Shown here in pieces: positions 24,340 to 36,011 of a stretch of DNA of 64,000 nt. Position 1 is the stretch's first letter. Each line of letters begins with the position of its first letter. The translations under genes and the position numbers were made by a program. Where the stretch lies: positions 13,619,001 through 13,683,000 of the forward strand of contig NC_092575.1 in the NCBI RefSeq assembly GCF_037975245.1, in the 5' to 3' direction. Source of the DNA: Apostichopus japonicus (lineage: Eukaryota; Echinodermata; Holothuroidea; Aspidochirotida; Stichopodidae). Under the pieces are notes generated by a model, which was not told where the DNA came from, made no database searches, and was given only the letters and a program-made list of their open reading frames with translations.

Positions 24340-24695
24340 CAGTGGCGTAGGAAGTTACTTTTGAGTGGGAGGGCTGAAGACTGATGGCCGTTCTGTGCAA
24401 GGGGTCTAAGGGGAAAATTTCTTTGGAAAATTTTTGCATTTCCAGGTGGCCTCAGATGCAATTTGGTGCAATATAGCACACTTCAACACCCACTCCATTT
24501 TGTAAACTTAATTTTGTATTTTCACCTGGCCTTATATGCAATTTGGTGCTCCAAATGAGATTTTTTTTCTCATTTGGAAATGAAAAAGGGGTTTTCTGAC
24601 TTGCGAAGCGGGGGGGGGGCGGAATAATACTTCCGCCCCTCCACATTTTTCACTGGGGGGCTGGGGCCCCCAGCCCCCCGGTTCCTACGCCCTTG
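24340..24695. mobile_element. 356-bp non-autonomous hAT-like element
   Basis: Starts CAGTGGCGTAGGAA and ends TTCCTACGCCCTTG, inverted repeats with two mismatches. The flanks TGTGACTA (24332-24339) and TTTGACTA (24696-24703) make an 8-bp target duplication with one mismatch. Interior G/C runs and CTCATTTGGAAATG are non-coding. Confidence 0.75.
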
Positions 24696-24753
24696 TTTGA
24701 CTATCAGTAGTGGTAAAGAGACCTTCAGAGAGGAAGAAATTAATTAATAAAAG

Positions 24754-25720
24754 CTAAGACAGAGAGCAAGAGAACATTTCCTCTCTATTTTTAATGTCAT
24801 TCTCGGCCTCGAGAACAGACCCCCTAATTAAGTTCTTTGCGTAAATTTCGTCCCCCACCTGAAATGATCTCCACACAACGTGCTTATCATGAGAATCTTT
24901 CTGCTTTTCCCGCTTCCACCTGACCTTTTTTGCTAGATATGGGTGCAGAAGATCAAAACGAGACCTCAATTTTCGTTTCATGAACAGTTCTGACGGGAGA
25001 TACACCTGTAGTAGTCTGAGAAGTAATACGATAAGTAAATAAGAATCTAGATAATTTATCATCTTAATTACCATGTTGCATTTTTTCAGACCCGATTTGA
25101 GAATTTGGACGGCTCTCTCTGCTAAGTCATTAGAGGCTGGGTGGTACGGTGACGATGTTACATGATTAATACCGTTCAAAGTACAAAACTGTTCAAATTC
25201 TTTACTAACAAAACACGGACCGTAGTCGGTCACCAACATTTCAGGAAGACCAAATTGTGCAAATGTCGTACGCATAGTCTGGATAATGGCAGAGGAAGTC
25301 GAGGAATTCATTTTATGAACTTCTAACCACTTGGAATGTGCGTCAACCAACACCATAAACACATGACCCATGAACGGTCCTGTATAATCAGCGTGCACTT
25401 TAGCCCATGGCTTGTCAGGCCAATCCCATGGATTTAATGGTCCTGCGGTGGCATTGGACGATTTGTTTGGCATATGTGACATGACTTAACACAACACAAG
25501 ATTCAATATCTGCATCTAAGTTTGGCCAACAAACGAGCATTCTAGCTAAGCTTTTCATGCGCGCAATTCCTGGATGGCTTCCATGAAACTCATTCAGAAT
25601 TTGCGTTCTGTCTTGTTTTAGGACGATTACTCTGTTACCCCATATATACAAACATCCGTCTTCAACACTTAATTCATTACGACGTTGAAAATAAGGTTTG
25701 AAATCATTATATGACCTAAG
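24754..25720 (-). mobile_element. Ty3/gypsy-type integrase relic
   Basis: The - strand reads from about 25720 to 24754 in two overlapping frames. The upstream frame has the zinc-binding region, FHGSHPGIARMKSLAR then WPNLDADIES, but the expected CxxC pair is disrupted at the frame change near 25480. The downstream frame has the integrase core: HADYTGPF (first Asp), LVTDYGPCF (second Asp, with Tyr where TDNGP normally has Asn) and HPASNDLAERAVQ (Glu). A C-terminal region with VGDEIYAKN follows. RT, RNase H and LTRs are absent. This is a dead fragment of the integrase end of pol. Confidence 0.8.
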
Positions 25721-25760
25721 TAAAGCACAGACGCTGACATGAATGCACGTAACCCTAACC

Positions 25761-25787
25761 AGGGAGTTGTTCCATATACAACTCCCT
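25761..25787. repeat. Perfect 10-bp hairpin
   Basis: AGGGAGTTGT and ACAACTCCCT flank a 7-base loop. CAACTCCCTGATC recurs at about 25891, and ACAACTCCCTGAT also occurs in the BEL/Pao relic at 6411. Role unknown; an LTR-edge origin is possible. Confidence 0.5.
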
Positions 25788-25909
25788 GCTTAGATCAGTT
25801 CGGCAGTTACTCGTTTAGAAGTATAAATATAAACCCGTTCTCATGTGTTTTGTTTTGCGTGTTTCGTTTGTTTAATTAAGTGAGTTCAACCAACTCCCTG
25901 ATCTATAAG

Positions 25910-27150
25910 TTGATACATATTGGTGTATATACAATATGATAAATGATATGTAGGTCATAAGGTCAGCGGGCAGACCAACGGGTGGTTTCGAAGAACCCTA
26001 GGAAGACTTCATCAGAACACTCACAAACTTTATTAATATACTACAAATATGCATGCTGATATGTTACTGAATTTCGTATAAGTTTTGTACACCCAGGCCA
26101 ACTAACAATTATACCGAGTAGACATTTCTTGTTGTGCGTGTTTTCCTCATTTTGTCCTTTGTTTTTGATTTGCTAACAGCAATGAAAAATGAGTGATTTA
26201 ATCCATTTTTGTAACCAGCGCCTTACATGGGGAAACGTGCTTCCCCACCCTCTAACATCCCAAAGAAATGGGAAGCTAAAATAGAAACTGGTCAAGTGTA
26301 CACTAAGGTCCATATGGCCACATGCAAACTCGTGATATTTGCTAGATTTCATACAGGTGAAGATGGATGGAACTTCGAGAAATTTAGTGGGTCCCGGCAT
26401 TACCCCCCCCCCCCCTCCGTACCCCCCCCCCACCAACTTCCCTCCCCATCCGTCGCTACTGAATTGACAAATATGGGCATTACTGTTAGTAAATGTTGGG
26501 TCCTGTCGATATGTTTAGCGATTGTTAGCAGTTCTACACAAACATTGATCGGCATCTGCTTGGAAAAACTACTGATATAGAAGGATTTTCAACCTAAAAA
26601 ACACAAATCTGAACGCGAGCATGTCAGTGAATATACGCTATTCAAAAATAGCAATTTACATTTCTACCTCTTGCATTATTGATTCAAATTGCGGTTGCCT
26701 ATCAGAAGTTTCTGAGTTATCTTTTACATTATGTAGATCGTTACAGCCCGCCCTCTTTTCTTCTCTGTAATGCGCGCGTAGCAGTTGGTACACGATGACG
26801 TATTATATTATCTTAAGAATATAGCCCTTGTGCGTAATTACATCATTGTAGGCTAATCATCGGCGTAGAAAATTGCGTATCATAACGACACCACGCACAT
26901 TGAAATGGATACACCGTGCGCGCGTTGTATTGACATATTCGTTACGTAACAGGTAACGAGCCAATCGGTTATTAGGAAAAAGTAAACGCAATATCAGCAG
27001 GACATAACGTCACAATGAAAACATCAAGTAAATATATTTTCGTGGCGACGCACCTTAGTTTGTATCAACAAGCACTACTTAGCAGATCTCTATAGAGTTT
27101 ACGCAAAGTTTTCGGAAAGTTTTTCCAAAGTTATCGAAAGTTAGTTCACG
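25910..27150. other. Intergenic, upstream of the repeat-protein locus
   Basis: Has poly-C runs at 26403-26432 that inflate open frames. The last 150 bp before 27153 may hold the promoter of the next locus. I see no clear TATA box. Confidence 0.35.
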
Positions 27151-27152
27151 AA

Positions 27153-27181
27153 ATGAACACTGAATCTAATCTGAACGGAAG
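27153..27181 (+). CDS. Putative first coding exon of the repeat-protein locus
   Basis: ATG at 27153 reads MNTESNLNG and the exon ends in AG at a strong donor (GGAAG|GTGAGT). This phase joins cleanly to the exon at 28345, whose acceptor is TTGCCTTTTCAG. The ATG context (ACGAAATGA) is acceptable. Confidence 0.5.
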
Positions 27182-28344
27182 GTGAGTTGTTTTCTAATCC
27201 TTTGCTTTGAATCTGAACACATAGGAAGTATAAATATGGTACTTCTGAAAGATTAACGAATTGTACTTTCGTTTGCCGATGCGCAGTGGTTAAGCAAGCT
27301 GGCATTCAGAGTGTGTACATATTGATTATGCATGCCAACTACAAGGTTTATTATAACCCAGATTGTATTCGACTGCATTTAAATGAAACTGAAATGATTT
27401 CAGTTTTTAGCTTAATCAAACATAAAGTTAGTTGTCTAGGTCAGGAGGTCAACGTTAACTATTATTTACTTTCATATATAATATCAGAGAATGCAAATGT
27501 TGTACAGTTTAAGTAGCTGCTTCGTGTCATTTTTTGCCTGATTTGGCTTCAAAGTTTATTAAGGTACAGCAATGTTTGGTGCGAAACCCTAATGAACAAA
27601 AGGGTTGATGATGGGCACAAGCATAAGTGGGAAGTGGGACATGTGATTTTGATTTGAGGGCAAACCACTTAGTTTCTTCAAAACACTCCGACAAAATTCA
27701 TTTTCAGTGCAGTCCGTAGCATATTGTTTGAATTTGAATTTTTATTCAAACAAAAGGGCATAATTTGATTATATTTTATCAAGTTTTCAACGAAAGCGGA
27801 CTTCTTAGTAACAAAATTCTACACTAAGCTTAGAAAAGGTGAAAAAACTGTGTTTTGTTGTTATCGAAGAAGGAAACTTTTAATTCATGAAAAGAAGTAA
27901 TTTTGAGTTGTTCACAAATCTGTGGGAAGCAAGGGGGGGGGGGGGGGGGTACGTGCTCCCTGTGCCTCCTGGCTCCGCCGCCCTCATTATGGGATATGTA
28001 TTCTCATTGTTTAAAGATACATGTAATAAGCTTCAACAATTAACAAGAATGTCATCAGCCCAGATTATTATATGCACAGTAGGCGGTTGTATACATTTGC
28101 AGTGAATTGTGTGGGTATCGTGTTAGGGTGAAGTATCTCAATTATAGGATGTGTTCAGATATCAGTGAAGTAAATTAGTAGCAACGAAGTTAATTTCCAA
28201 GCTAAACTGTTCTTTACACAGTAAATAGCCTATAAATACAAATATCAGTGTAAATATAAAAATAGAGCCGGGGCGGTGGAAAAAATTTAGAGTGTTATAT
28301 TCGCAAATAACAATAACGTGGAAAATGTTTTCTTGCCTTTTCAG

Positions 28345-28986
28345 ATCCCGTCCTTTTGAATTGGATGACCCCACTGGTGGTCCCAAACATCTGCAGGATC
28401 ACATCTCGGCGGCCATACGTCACCCATTGACGACAAACGGCACCGACACCATCGAGGACGAACAACAAGAAAAACAGTTACCTCGACCTACGGAGGCTTC
28501 AAACCACCATGTCTCCTACTGGAACAAGGGTTGTAACCACCACAACTACCCCCAGCAACAGCTCGTTGTTCCAGCACTTTTTACGCTTGACGGCATCGAC
28601 GATTATCACTATGACGACATCGATGAAGTGTCTGATGACGAAAGCGACACCGACTCCGTAATAGATTTGTCAGAAAATCATGACAACCTCGGAGTTGCAG
28701 CCAGAAGCACCGGCAAAATGATAACATTCACAGCTACGAATGATTTTTTGGCAAACAAGCATCGCCAGCGAAGTCTTCCTGAAAATAACCAAAAGGAAGA
28801 GACACCAAAGGGCACATTTGCTGATAATGATAACAAATTGATGACCACGGCAAGTCCCCTTGCGATAGAATATAACAACATCGAACAATCATGTGATATG
28901 ATTTTTTTCAGTCTAGCCGAAGAGGGTATACTGCCGAATCGTACGAGGATGCCCACCCAAAGAACCTCGCACGGGCAACGGTTAAG
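28345..28986 (+). CDS. Putative second exon: acidic, low-complexity protein segment
   Basis: Begins SRPFELDDPTGGPKHLQDHI after the acceptor and stays open for 214 codons. It has His/Asn/Gln-rich stretches and an acidic cluster (DDYHYDDIDEVSDDESDTD). A possible donor (TTAAG|GTAGAG) lies just before the in-frame stop. No domain is recognised. The next 470 bp contain open patches in other frames (for example 29188-29317, reading GFYPEYNTSFNGGLYQ), so a further exon or a frameshift is possible. Confidence 0.5.
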
Positions 28987-29455
28987 GTAGAGTGTGAAGT
29001 TGAACCAAAAAAAACCTACGACCACCGAAGGAGGTTCATCTTTGAAAAATATCTTGAAGATAGACGATTATGAAGGATCTGGATCCAGGGGAGACTTCAA
29101 GCATTGAGGATGCATCAAAGATTATCTAATGAAGTACTATGTCCATATCGGCCTCCCGTGAATCCTGAGACAAATACAGCCAACGGGCTACAGAGGATTT
29201 TACCCAGAATACAATACTTCGTTTAATGGCGGATTGTATCAATCACCTGTATATATGCCTCCAAATTACCATCCTCCAATGACAGACACATCAAAAATAT
29301 CTAAGCGAGGAAACTGAGGTTTTTAAACAGATAACAAATAAATCAGTTGTCGGAGAGAAAGCGAGAAAACGGGTTCGATTTGTCTTGAGCAGAAATCAAG
29401 TACAGACTCTTAGTCGATACCTGATTGGTGGAAAGTGTGCAATATCTATATATAG

Positions 29456-30836
29456 GTACAAAATAATAGCTTACCAGCTGAGCCGATAAGAGAAGGTGAA
29501 CGGTTGATCAAACATGACCTGGAAAAAGCCAAACAGGAAATGACGTCATTTGCTTCTAAAATTCCAGATAATATGCCAATATATTCGAAAGGATATTTGC
29601 TTGCTAAGGAGAAAAAGTTTTTGGCAAGGTGTAGGAAGCAGAAAAAGCACCAGGCTGTTATTAGAAACAGTGAGAATGACGCGGTTAAGAATGATACAAA
29701 TACACAAGACAACCATCTTGCTTCTTGTGCAAAGGATATAGAGAGCAGTGTAACAACATTCTGTGACGCAAAATGTACAACAAAGCAGAACGCAGAGAAA
29801 GAGGGAAATTGCCAAGTGTTTCACGATCATGAGAACACTGTCCAGATAAAGTGTCATGAGGGTGCCAGTAAACTGAATGACAGACTTAAAGCAGGGTCTG
29901 ACAACGTCACCAGTAAAGCAGTGAATCCGAAGAGCGATTTGAGTTCAAGCAAAGACAAATCGAAGGCTAATAGCCACAAAGCCTATTTGCTTGCTCAGAA
30001 GGAAAAGTATTTGGCAAAGTGTAGGAAGCAGAAAAAGAATCAGGCTGTTATAATAAGCAGTGAGAAGGATGCGGCTGAGAATGATAAAAGAACACAAAGT
30101 GGCTGCTCAAACCATCCTGCTTCTTGTGCAAAGGATATAGAGAGCAGTGTAACAACACGCTGTGACGCAAAATGTACAACAAAGCAGAACGCAGAGAAAG
30201 GCAGAAATGAACAAGTTTTTCACGTTCATGAGCAGACAGAGAACACTGTCCAGATAAAGTGTCATGAGGGTGCCAGTAAACTGACTGACAGACTAAAACC
30301 AGGGTCTGACAAAGTCATCAGCGGAGCAGTGGATCCGAAGAGCGATTTGAGTTCAAGCGAAGACCAATCGAAGGCTAATAGCCACGAAGCCTATTTGCTT
30401 GCTCAGAAGAAAAAGCATTTGGCAAAGTGTAGGAAGCAGATTAAGAATCATGGTGCTGCTAAAAACAGTGAGACAGACGTAGTTAAGAATGATACAACTG
30501 CGCAGGACTGTAATCCAAATCATTACAATGCTTCATGTGAAAATAACAGAGATAGCAGTGTAACACCACGCAGTCACGCAAATTGTGCAACAAACCAAAA
30601 TGTAGAGAAAAACAGAAACGAGAAAGATGCCCAGATGAACTGTCAGATTGGTATCGATAATTCGGCAGCCAACATCACCAAAGGAGCAGTGAATTTGAAC
30701 AGCTCTTTCGTTGTCGATTTGAGTTCCAGCAAAGACCAATCGAAAGCAAACAGCAATGAATTATATTTCCTATCTCGGAAGAAAGAGTTTTTAGCAAAAT
30801 GTAAACAGCAAGAGAAGAATCAGAGTGTACAGAGCA
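29456..30836 (+). CDS. Unrecognised Lys/Ser-rich protein segment with about 400-bp internal repeats
   Basis: A frame open from 29456 to a stop at 30842-30844 carries four starts of a repeat unit. The heads read YLLAKEKKFLARCRKQ (29594), YLLAQKEKYLAKCRKQ (29994), YLLAQKKKHLAKCRKQ (30392) and YFLSRKKEFLAKCKQQ (30774), so the period is 382-400 bp, about 130-133 residues. Each full unit then has a Cys-containing part (SCAKDIESSV, KCTTKQNAEK), TVQIKCHEGASKL and a DLSSSKDQSKANS linker. It is hydrophilic, with no signal peptide or known domain. The last unit is cut short at a good donor (AGCA|GTGAGT). It could be a lineage-specific intracellular protein or a decaying gene; function unknown. Confidence 0.5.
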
Positions 30837-31165
30837 GTGAGTAGTACATAATTGAAAAAGTTGCAACCACGCACGATCTCTGTTCAGCACATCTCATTGA
30901 CGCATGCGCAGAGAATGAAGAGGGCAGCATAACGTCAGTAATTGCAGAGCCATATACGGCTCTGAGTAATTGAAACAAAGTGCACGACATACCAGACTGC
31001 CGTGAAAGACAGAAATTGCAAAATGTTGCGCATGAATGAGAGTAAAGAGGGTACTGTCCGGATAAAGTATCAGGTGGCTCCCACTGATTGGGATAAAAGA
31101 CTGACATCCGCCTCTGATATTATAACTGAATGACTCTGTCATCGGCCGGTTGTGTATTGCCGTAG
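30837..31165 (+). other. Candidate intron formed from a decayed repeat unit
   Basis: Bounded by GTGAGT and by ATTGCCGTAG, 329 bp. Removing it keeps the reading frame (1 nt + 2 nt). The interior still resembles the repeat unit (EGTVRIKYQVAP and DKRLTSASDIITE) but contains several stops. Confidence 0.4.
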
Positions 31166-31692
31166 ACCAATCGAAAGGACAAAGTGAGAAGTCATACTAT
31201 GATGCTCAGCAGAAAATGTTTGTAGCAAAACGTATCACGCCAAAAAATAATCAAAATGTTACAACAAGGAAGAAAGAGGTATATAAGAACGCTGCGGCTA
31301 TGAGCAATAACTATCCTATGCCTTTAAAAGATTCGTATCCAAAGAATAAAGACAGCAGTAAAATGTTGTGTAGTGAACTAAAATATACAGCAAGCAATAA
31401 TGTGGAGAATGAAAGCAAAGACAGAATGGTACATGTCAATCAAATTAAAGAGGGCGCTAACCACATGAAAACCCTGCTGTGTAGCAACATATTGGATGAG
31501 CACCTGTCACCAGTTTCTGACCCAACCTCTCCTCCCCGAGATGAGACTTTGGGTGGTGATAATGATGTTCCACTGTGTCCATCCAAACACCAACTGGAAG
31601 CTCAAAGCAGCGACTGCCACAAATCAGTCACAGCTACTGAACAGCGCCATCAACCACAAACTGGACCCACTCAATTACGTCATATCCTATAA
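31166..31692 (+). CDS. Fifth, diverged repeat unit and downstream segment of the same locus
   Basis: After the candidate acceptor the frame reads QSKGQSEKSYYDAQQKMFVA, a diverged repeat head (head Tyr at 31198). It then covers a Lys/Asn-rich stretch and a Pro/Ser region (VSDPTSPPRDET) before stopping at 31690. Coding sequence seems to continue in another frame from about 31641 (NKKSKKFQLRERTERQECQ) to a TAG at 31872. Either a small exon junction was missed or the frame is broken. Confidence 0.4.
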
Positions 31693-31873
31693 ACAAAAAG
31701 TCTAAAAAGTTCCAGTTACGGGAGAGAACGGAACGCCAAGAATGTCAAAATGTTGATGAAACTTGCAACAAAATGAACCAAAGGAAATGCCCTAAATCTA
31801 ATGTGATCCGAAGACGTCATTGTCGTAGCCATAGTAACCGGGAAGTAAAAACTCTTGAAAAGAAAGTGATGTA

Positions 31874-32137
31874 GGAAAGTTTAACGATCTCGCCGATTAC
31901 TGGAATCAAAAACCACGTCGTAGGAACAGAATACGCGACTTCAGTCAGTTTGATCAAAACAATCATAATACTGGATTGGCAACACAAGAGAGTATGTCGC
32001 CCTCTGTTAGTTATAGAATGACGTCTGCCAATGGACACGCAACAGTTTGCAACGTCACAAGTCTGAGTTTGTTTGTCGCCATCGTTTGTATTCTTTATTC
32101 ATTTATCTTTTACGTCGGAGACGAAGATTTGCAATAA
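31874..32137 (+). CDS. C-terminal segment with a single hydrophobic helix
   Basis: Open frame reading KFNDLADYWNQKPRRRNRIR near its start, then LSLFVAIVCILYSFIFYV and a short acidic tail (GDEDLQ) before TAA. The helix is about 18 residues and close to the end, as in tail-anchored membrane proteins. It lies in a different frame from the segment ending at 31872. That it belongs to the locus is inferred from orientation, spacing and the preceding basic Arg/Lys/Cys-rich stretch. Confidence 0.35.
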   Translation, partial: GKFNDLADYWNQKPRRRNRIRDFSQFDQNNHNTGLATQESMSPSVSYRMTSANGHATVCNVTSLSLFVAIVCILYSFIFYVGDEDLQ

Positions 32138-32352
32138 TTTTTTATAGTACTTTTATACATTTGGTTTTCATCGGAGACGAAAGACTATCAGATGCGAAAA
32201 GTCCGGTATCCCGTGGTGCGATGATTGGACGAAAACATTGAGACCAGCTTATTATATCTACAGACTTTTATAAACTGCAATTTGACAAAGAACGATGTTC
32301 CATACTTCTCAATTAAAATTAAGAAAAAAAACTGTTTGTCTTTGTGTCGTCA

Positions 32353-32358
32353 AATAAA
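32353..32358 (+). terminator. Candidate polyadenylation signal
   Basis: AATAAA followed by a T-rich region, about 215 bp after the TAA at 32137. Suitable position for the 3' end of the + strand locus. Confidence 0.35.
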
Positions 32359-32399
32359 GTTTGTTTAATATGTAAAAAGTTTTGCCTTGCCATTGTGAT

Positions 32400-34073
32400 T
32401 TTTATAAGCTAGATTCCTTTAATAGATATACGAACTGTTGGTGTTAATTTGAAGAGAGGAATATCTACATGCATATGGCAATTTTTATAAATGTTTTATG
32501 TGTTTGTAAAAAAAAATTCACGACAAGGCTACCGACAGAAAAGGCTTAAAGTACATCACGGTACATTTCCCCATCTTTGCCTAGGCCTACATAGCAAGAA
32601 CTACTTTTCACGAATGTCGTGGATCTGGCCCACCTGGGCCAGTGGATAAGAATTTACAGCAATCGTTGGAAGCAGCACTTTATGTGGCACATACTCCTAT
32701 TAGCGTCTATATCAATCCGCCGCAGATGTTCTCCTATTTCAGGAATTGTGCCAATTAGGAGCAGGAGAACAACTTTTTTGATATGATATCAATTAGGATG
32801 TGATTTTTTGTGGCTTAATGTTAAAGAACATGAATGGAAGCACATGTGGTGCAAAAATTGGGTAAATTGAGGCAAGTTTAGCCCTCCCAGGAGCAGCGTA
32901 CGAAGATTGTTTACGACTGAGTAAAGAGGTTTGTTTACAAGTGACGAAAAGTTCCGGCTCACGTAGCAAAAAAATCTGTATGGTCATGGTACGGAAGATT
33001 GATGGTGCCAACTTATCAGCTATCCAGTGATGGGTGATCCAGTGAAAACTTTTATCTAGACTTAGAGAACACGTTACTTTTGTGATTTAGTGTGAAAGTC
33101 AATGGGGCTTTTAATGGGCGTATGCTACCTTTCATAAGACACGGAGATCACCTGTTGTCATGTGTTGTGCTATTCTTCTCATATGTAATGTTTGTTAGCT
33201 TCAGAACACATTAAATTGATTAGCTTCAGACACACCATCTGTTGCAGTACACGAAGATCACCGTCACCACTCTAAATCAAGAGGGTTGAAGGCATCGAAT
33301 AAGAACTATTAGATTGAGAACTGGCTAATCAGGTTGGGAAAGCCTAAATTACATTCAAGTGTAGTTTTCGTAACAAATTGTTAAACTGAACCTCGTACAC
33401 CTTAGCATGTTATTTATGAAGGCCTCACCTTAGCCTAGTAATAATTCAGTAAGTTAAGGTAGGTTAGGCTAAGTAGTATTAATTAATAATGGAAATCAAG
33501 GCCTACTGTACGTATACGGTATAGGTCTAACTAGGCTACTTTAGGGCTATCATTTGATTTTTGTCGATTTTAAGTTAGGCCTAAGGTACCTTTATCTTAC
33601 TTAGTTGGCTGTGGCTATTTGAAACACTGTTGGTTAAAAAAGACAGTGTACTGCTACAGTGCTAGTATTAATAGTTAGGGCCTAGGCTTATGGACTATGG
33701 TCGTACAGTAGGCCTACGGTAAATTCGTAATAGAAAGGGAATTCATGTTTTTTAAAAGGATAACACTGATGACAATCTAACTGATTTTGCTCAGCTGGTT
33801 AGTTCATCCTTTAACAATGTCATTTCATTGATGGTTAATCAAATTCTGCTGTAAATAGAGAGAATTATACTTGTACAGATTGGGAGTCAAACTGCCAGAA
33901 CTTCCCCAGAAGCAATGAAAAATGTCCAGAACTCTGCACAGAAAGAAGGAAAAGGGCCAGACTTATGCTCTTTTACCAAATTATTAATGGCCTAGTTGCA
34001 GTCCCAAATGAGACTAATCCGTTCTTGAAACCAGGGAGGCGTGGCTTCTATGTACACAAATTCCACATAATCA
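32400..34073. other. Intergenic, nothing recognised
   Basis: Several TAGGCCTA-type palindromes occur at 33420-33720. No exon with conserved sequence was found. Confidence 0.4.
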
Positions 34074-34081
34074 TCGTGCTT

Positions 34082-34878
34082 GGGTCACACTAATTAGCGT
34101 CAACTCACGACAACTCACAACAACTCAAGACAACTCAAGACAACAGGTTTAAAATACCATCAAATACAATTGATGTTATCAGAGTATATCCGGAAACACG
34201 TTTAAAACTGACTGGAACCAGCGTGCATACAGATCTTTCACGGGAAAAAATGTTTTTGGGGTAAAAATCGCCAACTTTTTTCTAACGTTGAATTGGACGA
34301 CGTGATGCCATTGCGCTTGCGCAATGACATTGGACCGAACCATTACACTACAGGTAAGTGTAATTTTTCAATGATTTGACGGAGAGAATAATAAAACCAG
34401 TCAAATTGATAGTAAGCAAGACTCTGTAAAGTTAATAATAACATATGTAAATTACAATGGAAAAACAATAAGCAATATTCATTATTTTAAAACATTAAAT
34501 AATTTGATTTGGAGTTCATTCACCATACTTTGGTGCTTTATTACTACGACAACCCACCTTACCGACACTGTACACAAGGTACTTTCCAAACCTAGCACAA
34601 ACCCACCCATATTATAATGGTTCGGTCCGATGGCATTGCGCAAGCGCAATAGCATCACGTCGTCTAATTCAACGTTAGGAAAAAGTTGGCGATTTTTACG
34701 ACAAAAACATTTTTTCCCGTGAAAGATCTGTATGCACGCTGGTTCCAGTCACTTTTAAACGTGTTTCCAGATATACTCTGATAACATCAATTGTATTTGA
34801 TGGTATTTGATGTTATTTTAAACCTGTTGTCTTGAGTTGTCGTGAGTTGTCGTGAGTTGACGCTAATTAGTGTGACCG
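34082..34878. mobile_element. 797-bp non-autonomous DNA transposon with about 270-bp TIRs
   Basis: The left arm (34082-34355) and right arm (34606-34878) are near-perfect reverse complements, from GGGTCACACTAATTAGCG / CGCTAATTAGTGTGACCG inward past CAATTGATGTTATCAGAGTA, GAAAGATCTG, AACGTTGAATT and the ATTGCGCTTGCGCAATG palindrome. The flanks TCGTGCTT (34074-34081) and TCGTGCTT (34879-34886) are a perfect 8-bp target duplication. hAT, P or Merlin all make 8-bp duplications; the TIR start does not decide. No coding capacity. Confidence 0.85.
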
Positions 34879-34889
34879 TCGTGCTTTTC

Positions 34890-36010
34890 AGTATAGTTTC
34901 TATCCTAGGACTATAAAAGACTGGAATCCTTGGGCGTTGAAGAGAAACCTAGTCTTGAGGTGTTTAAGACTAGATTGCCCACGCATTGTTATTAGCACTG
35001 CTGCGCTTTGCACCAACATCCTCGTTGTGATACACGAGAGGAGTTTTCAACGAGTACCTAACAGAAGCAGAAGCAGAAACATGTGCTAAAAGTTTATTGT
35101 GTAATTCTGCTAAATGGGTGAAATAATCCACAAAAATGTCTCGGAATCTAAATTGATGTTTCTTATTTTCACTGTGGGAATTTTGGCCATAAAAAAATAG
35201 CAGTGAACAATGTATTTTATTATGTTAGAGTATAGTTATTGAAGAAGTCAGTAGCCTAATACATTCAAACCAACACCGGCCTATTTCCAGGTTCATGGTC
35301 ACTTCATCTCTGAAGCAATACAAAACAATACAAGGCCAGTCGCAAAATAATAATGAGTGATTTGATGTAAATCTTTTCAGGAATGAAAATGAATGATAAA
35401 GAATTTCTCAGCTCTACTGTTATTATAATCATTGTTGCAAACTGCAAACTTTATCTTTGGTATTAAAAGCTTCCCATATTTCTTTTAGTCATAATTTGAC
35501 AGGATTTATTTGACTTCAAAATTCTTTGTTGCAGTCATACTGCGTAATAAAAACAAGTATTGTGGCTGCAACACAATGGCGTTTGAAGTAATTTCTGTAG
35601 TGAGAAGAAAATGTTAGTTCTCGGCCAATGTTAATGCACTGCTTGGAAACCTTGTTAACAGATTTTGGAGTTTTCTGAGTGTTTCAAATTAATTATGTCT
35701 AAGTCTTAAATAGGCTTTATTCTATGCTGATGAAACAGTTACCCATCATTTACCTCCAGATTGTAAATAGGTCAAACAGCATGGAGCATATATCACTTAA
35801 CTAAAAATCCTAACATTCATTGAGCACTGCTCAGTGCTGAATTTCTTTCCTCTGATGTGTCTTATGTTAGTTCCCTTCAAAGTCTAATCTGTAGCTCCTT
35901 ATTGTAACTCAATCCACAATAAAATTGAATATATATGAAACAGTCACTATAATCTGAAATGAATTTTTCTAGCATAATACAGTATATATGGAATAATTTA
36001 GTGTTCATAT
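34890..36010. other. Upstream region of the TPMT-like gene
   Basis: No exon recognised. The promoter and any 5' non-coding exon of the next gene should lie here or beside the repeat at 36015-36118. Confidence 0.35.
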
Positions 36011-36011
36011 A

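Noticed and set aside
26173-26580. Overlapping frames of 87 and 117 codons on both strands
   Set aside because: Held open by poly-C/G runs; no conserved motif.
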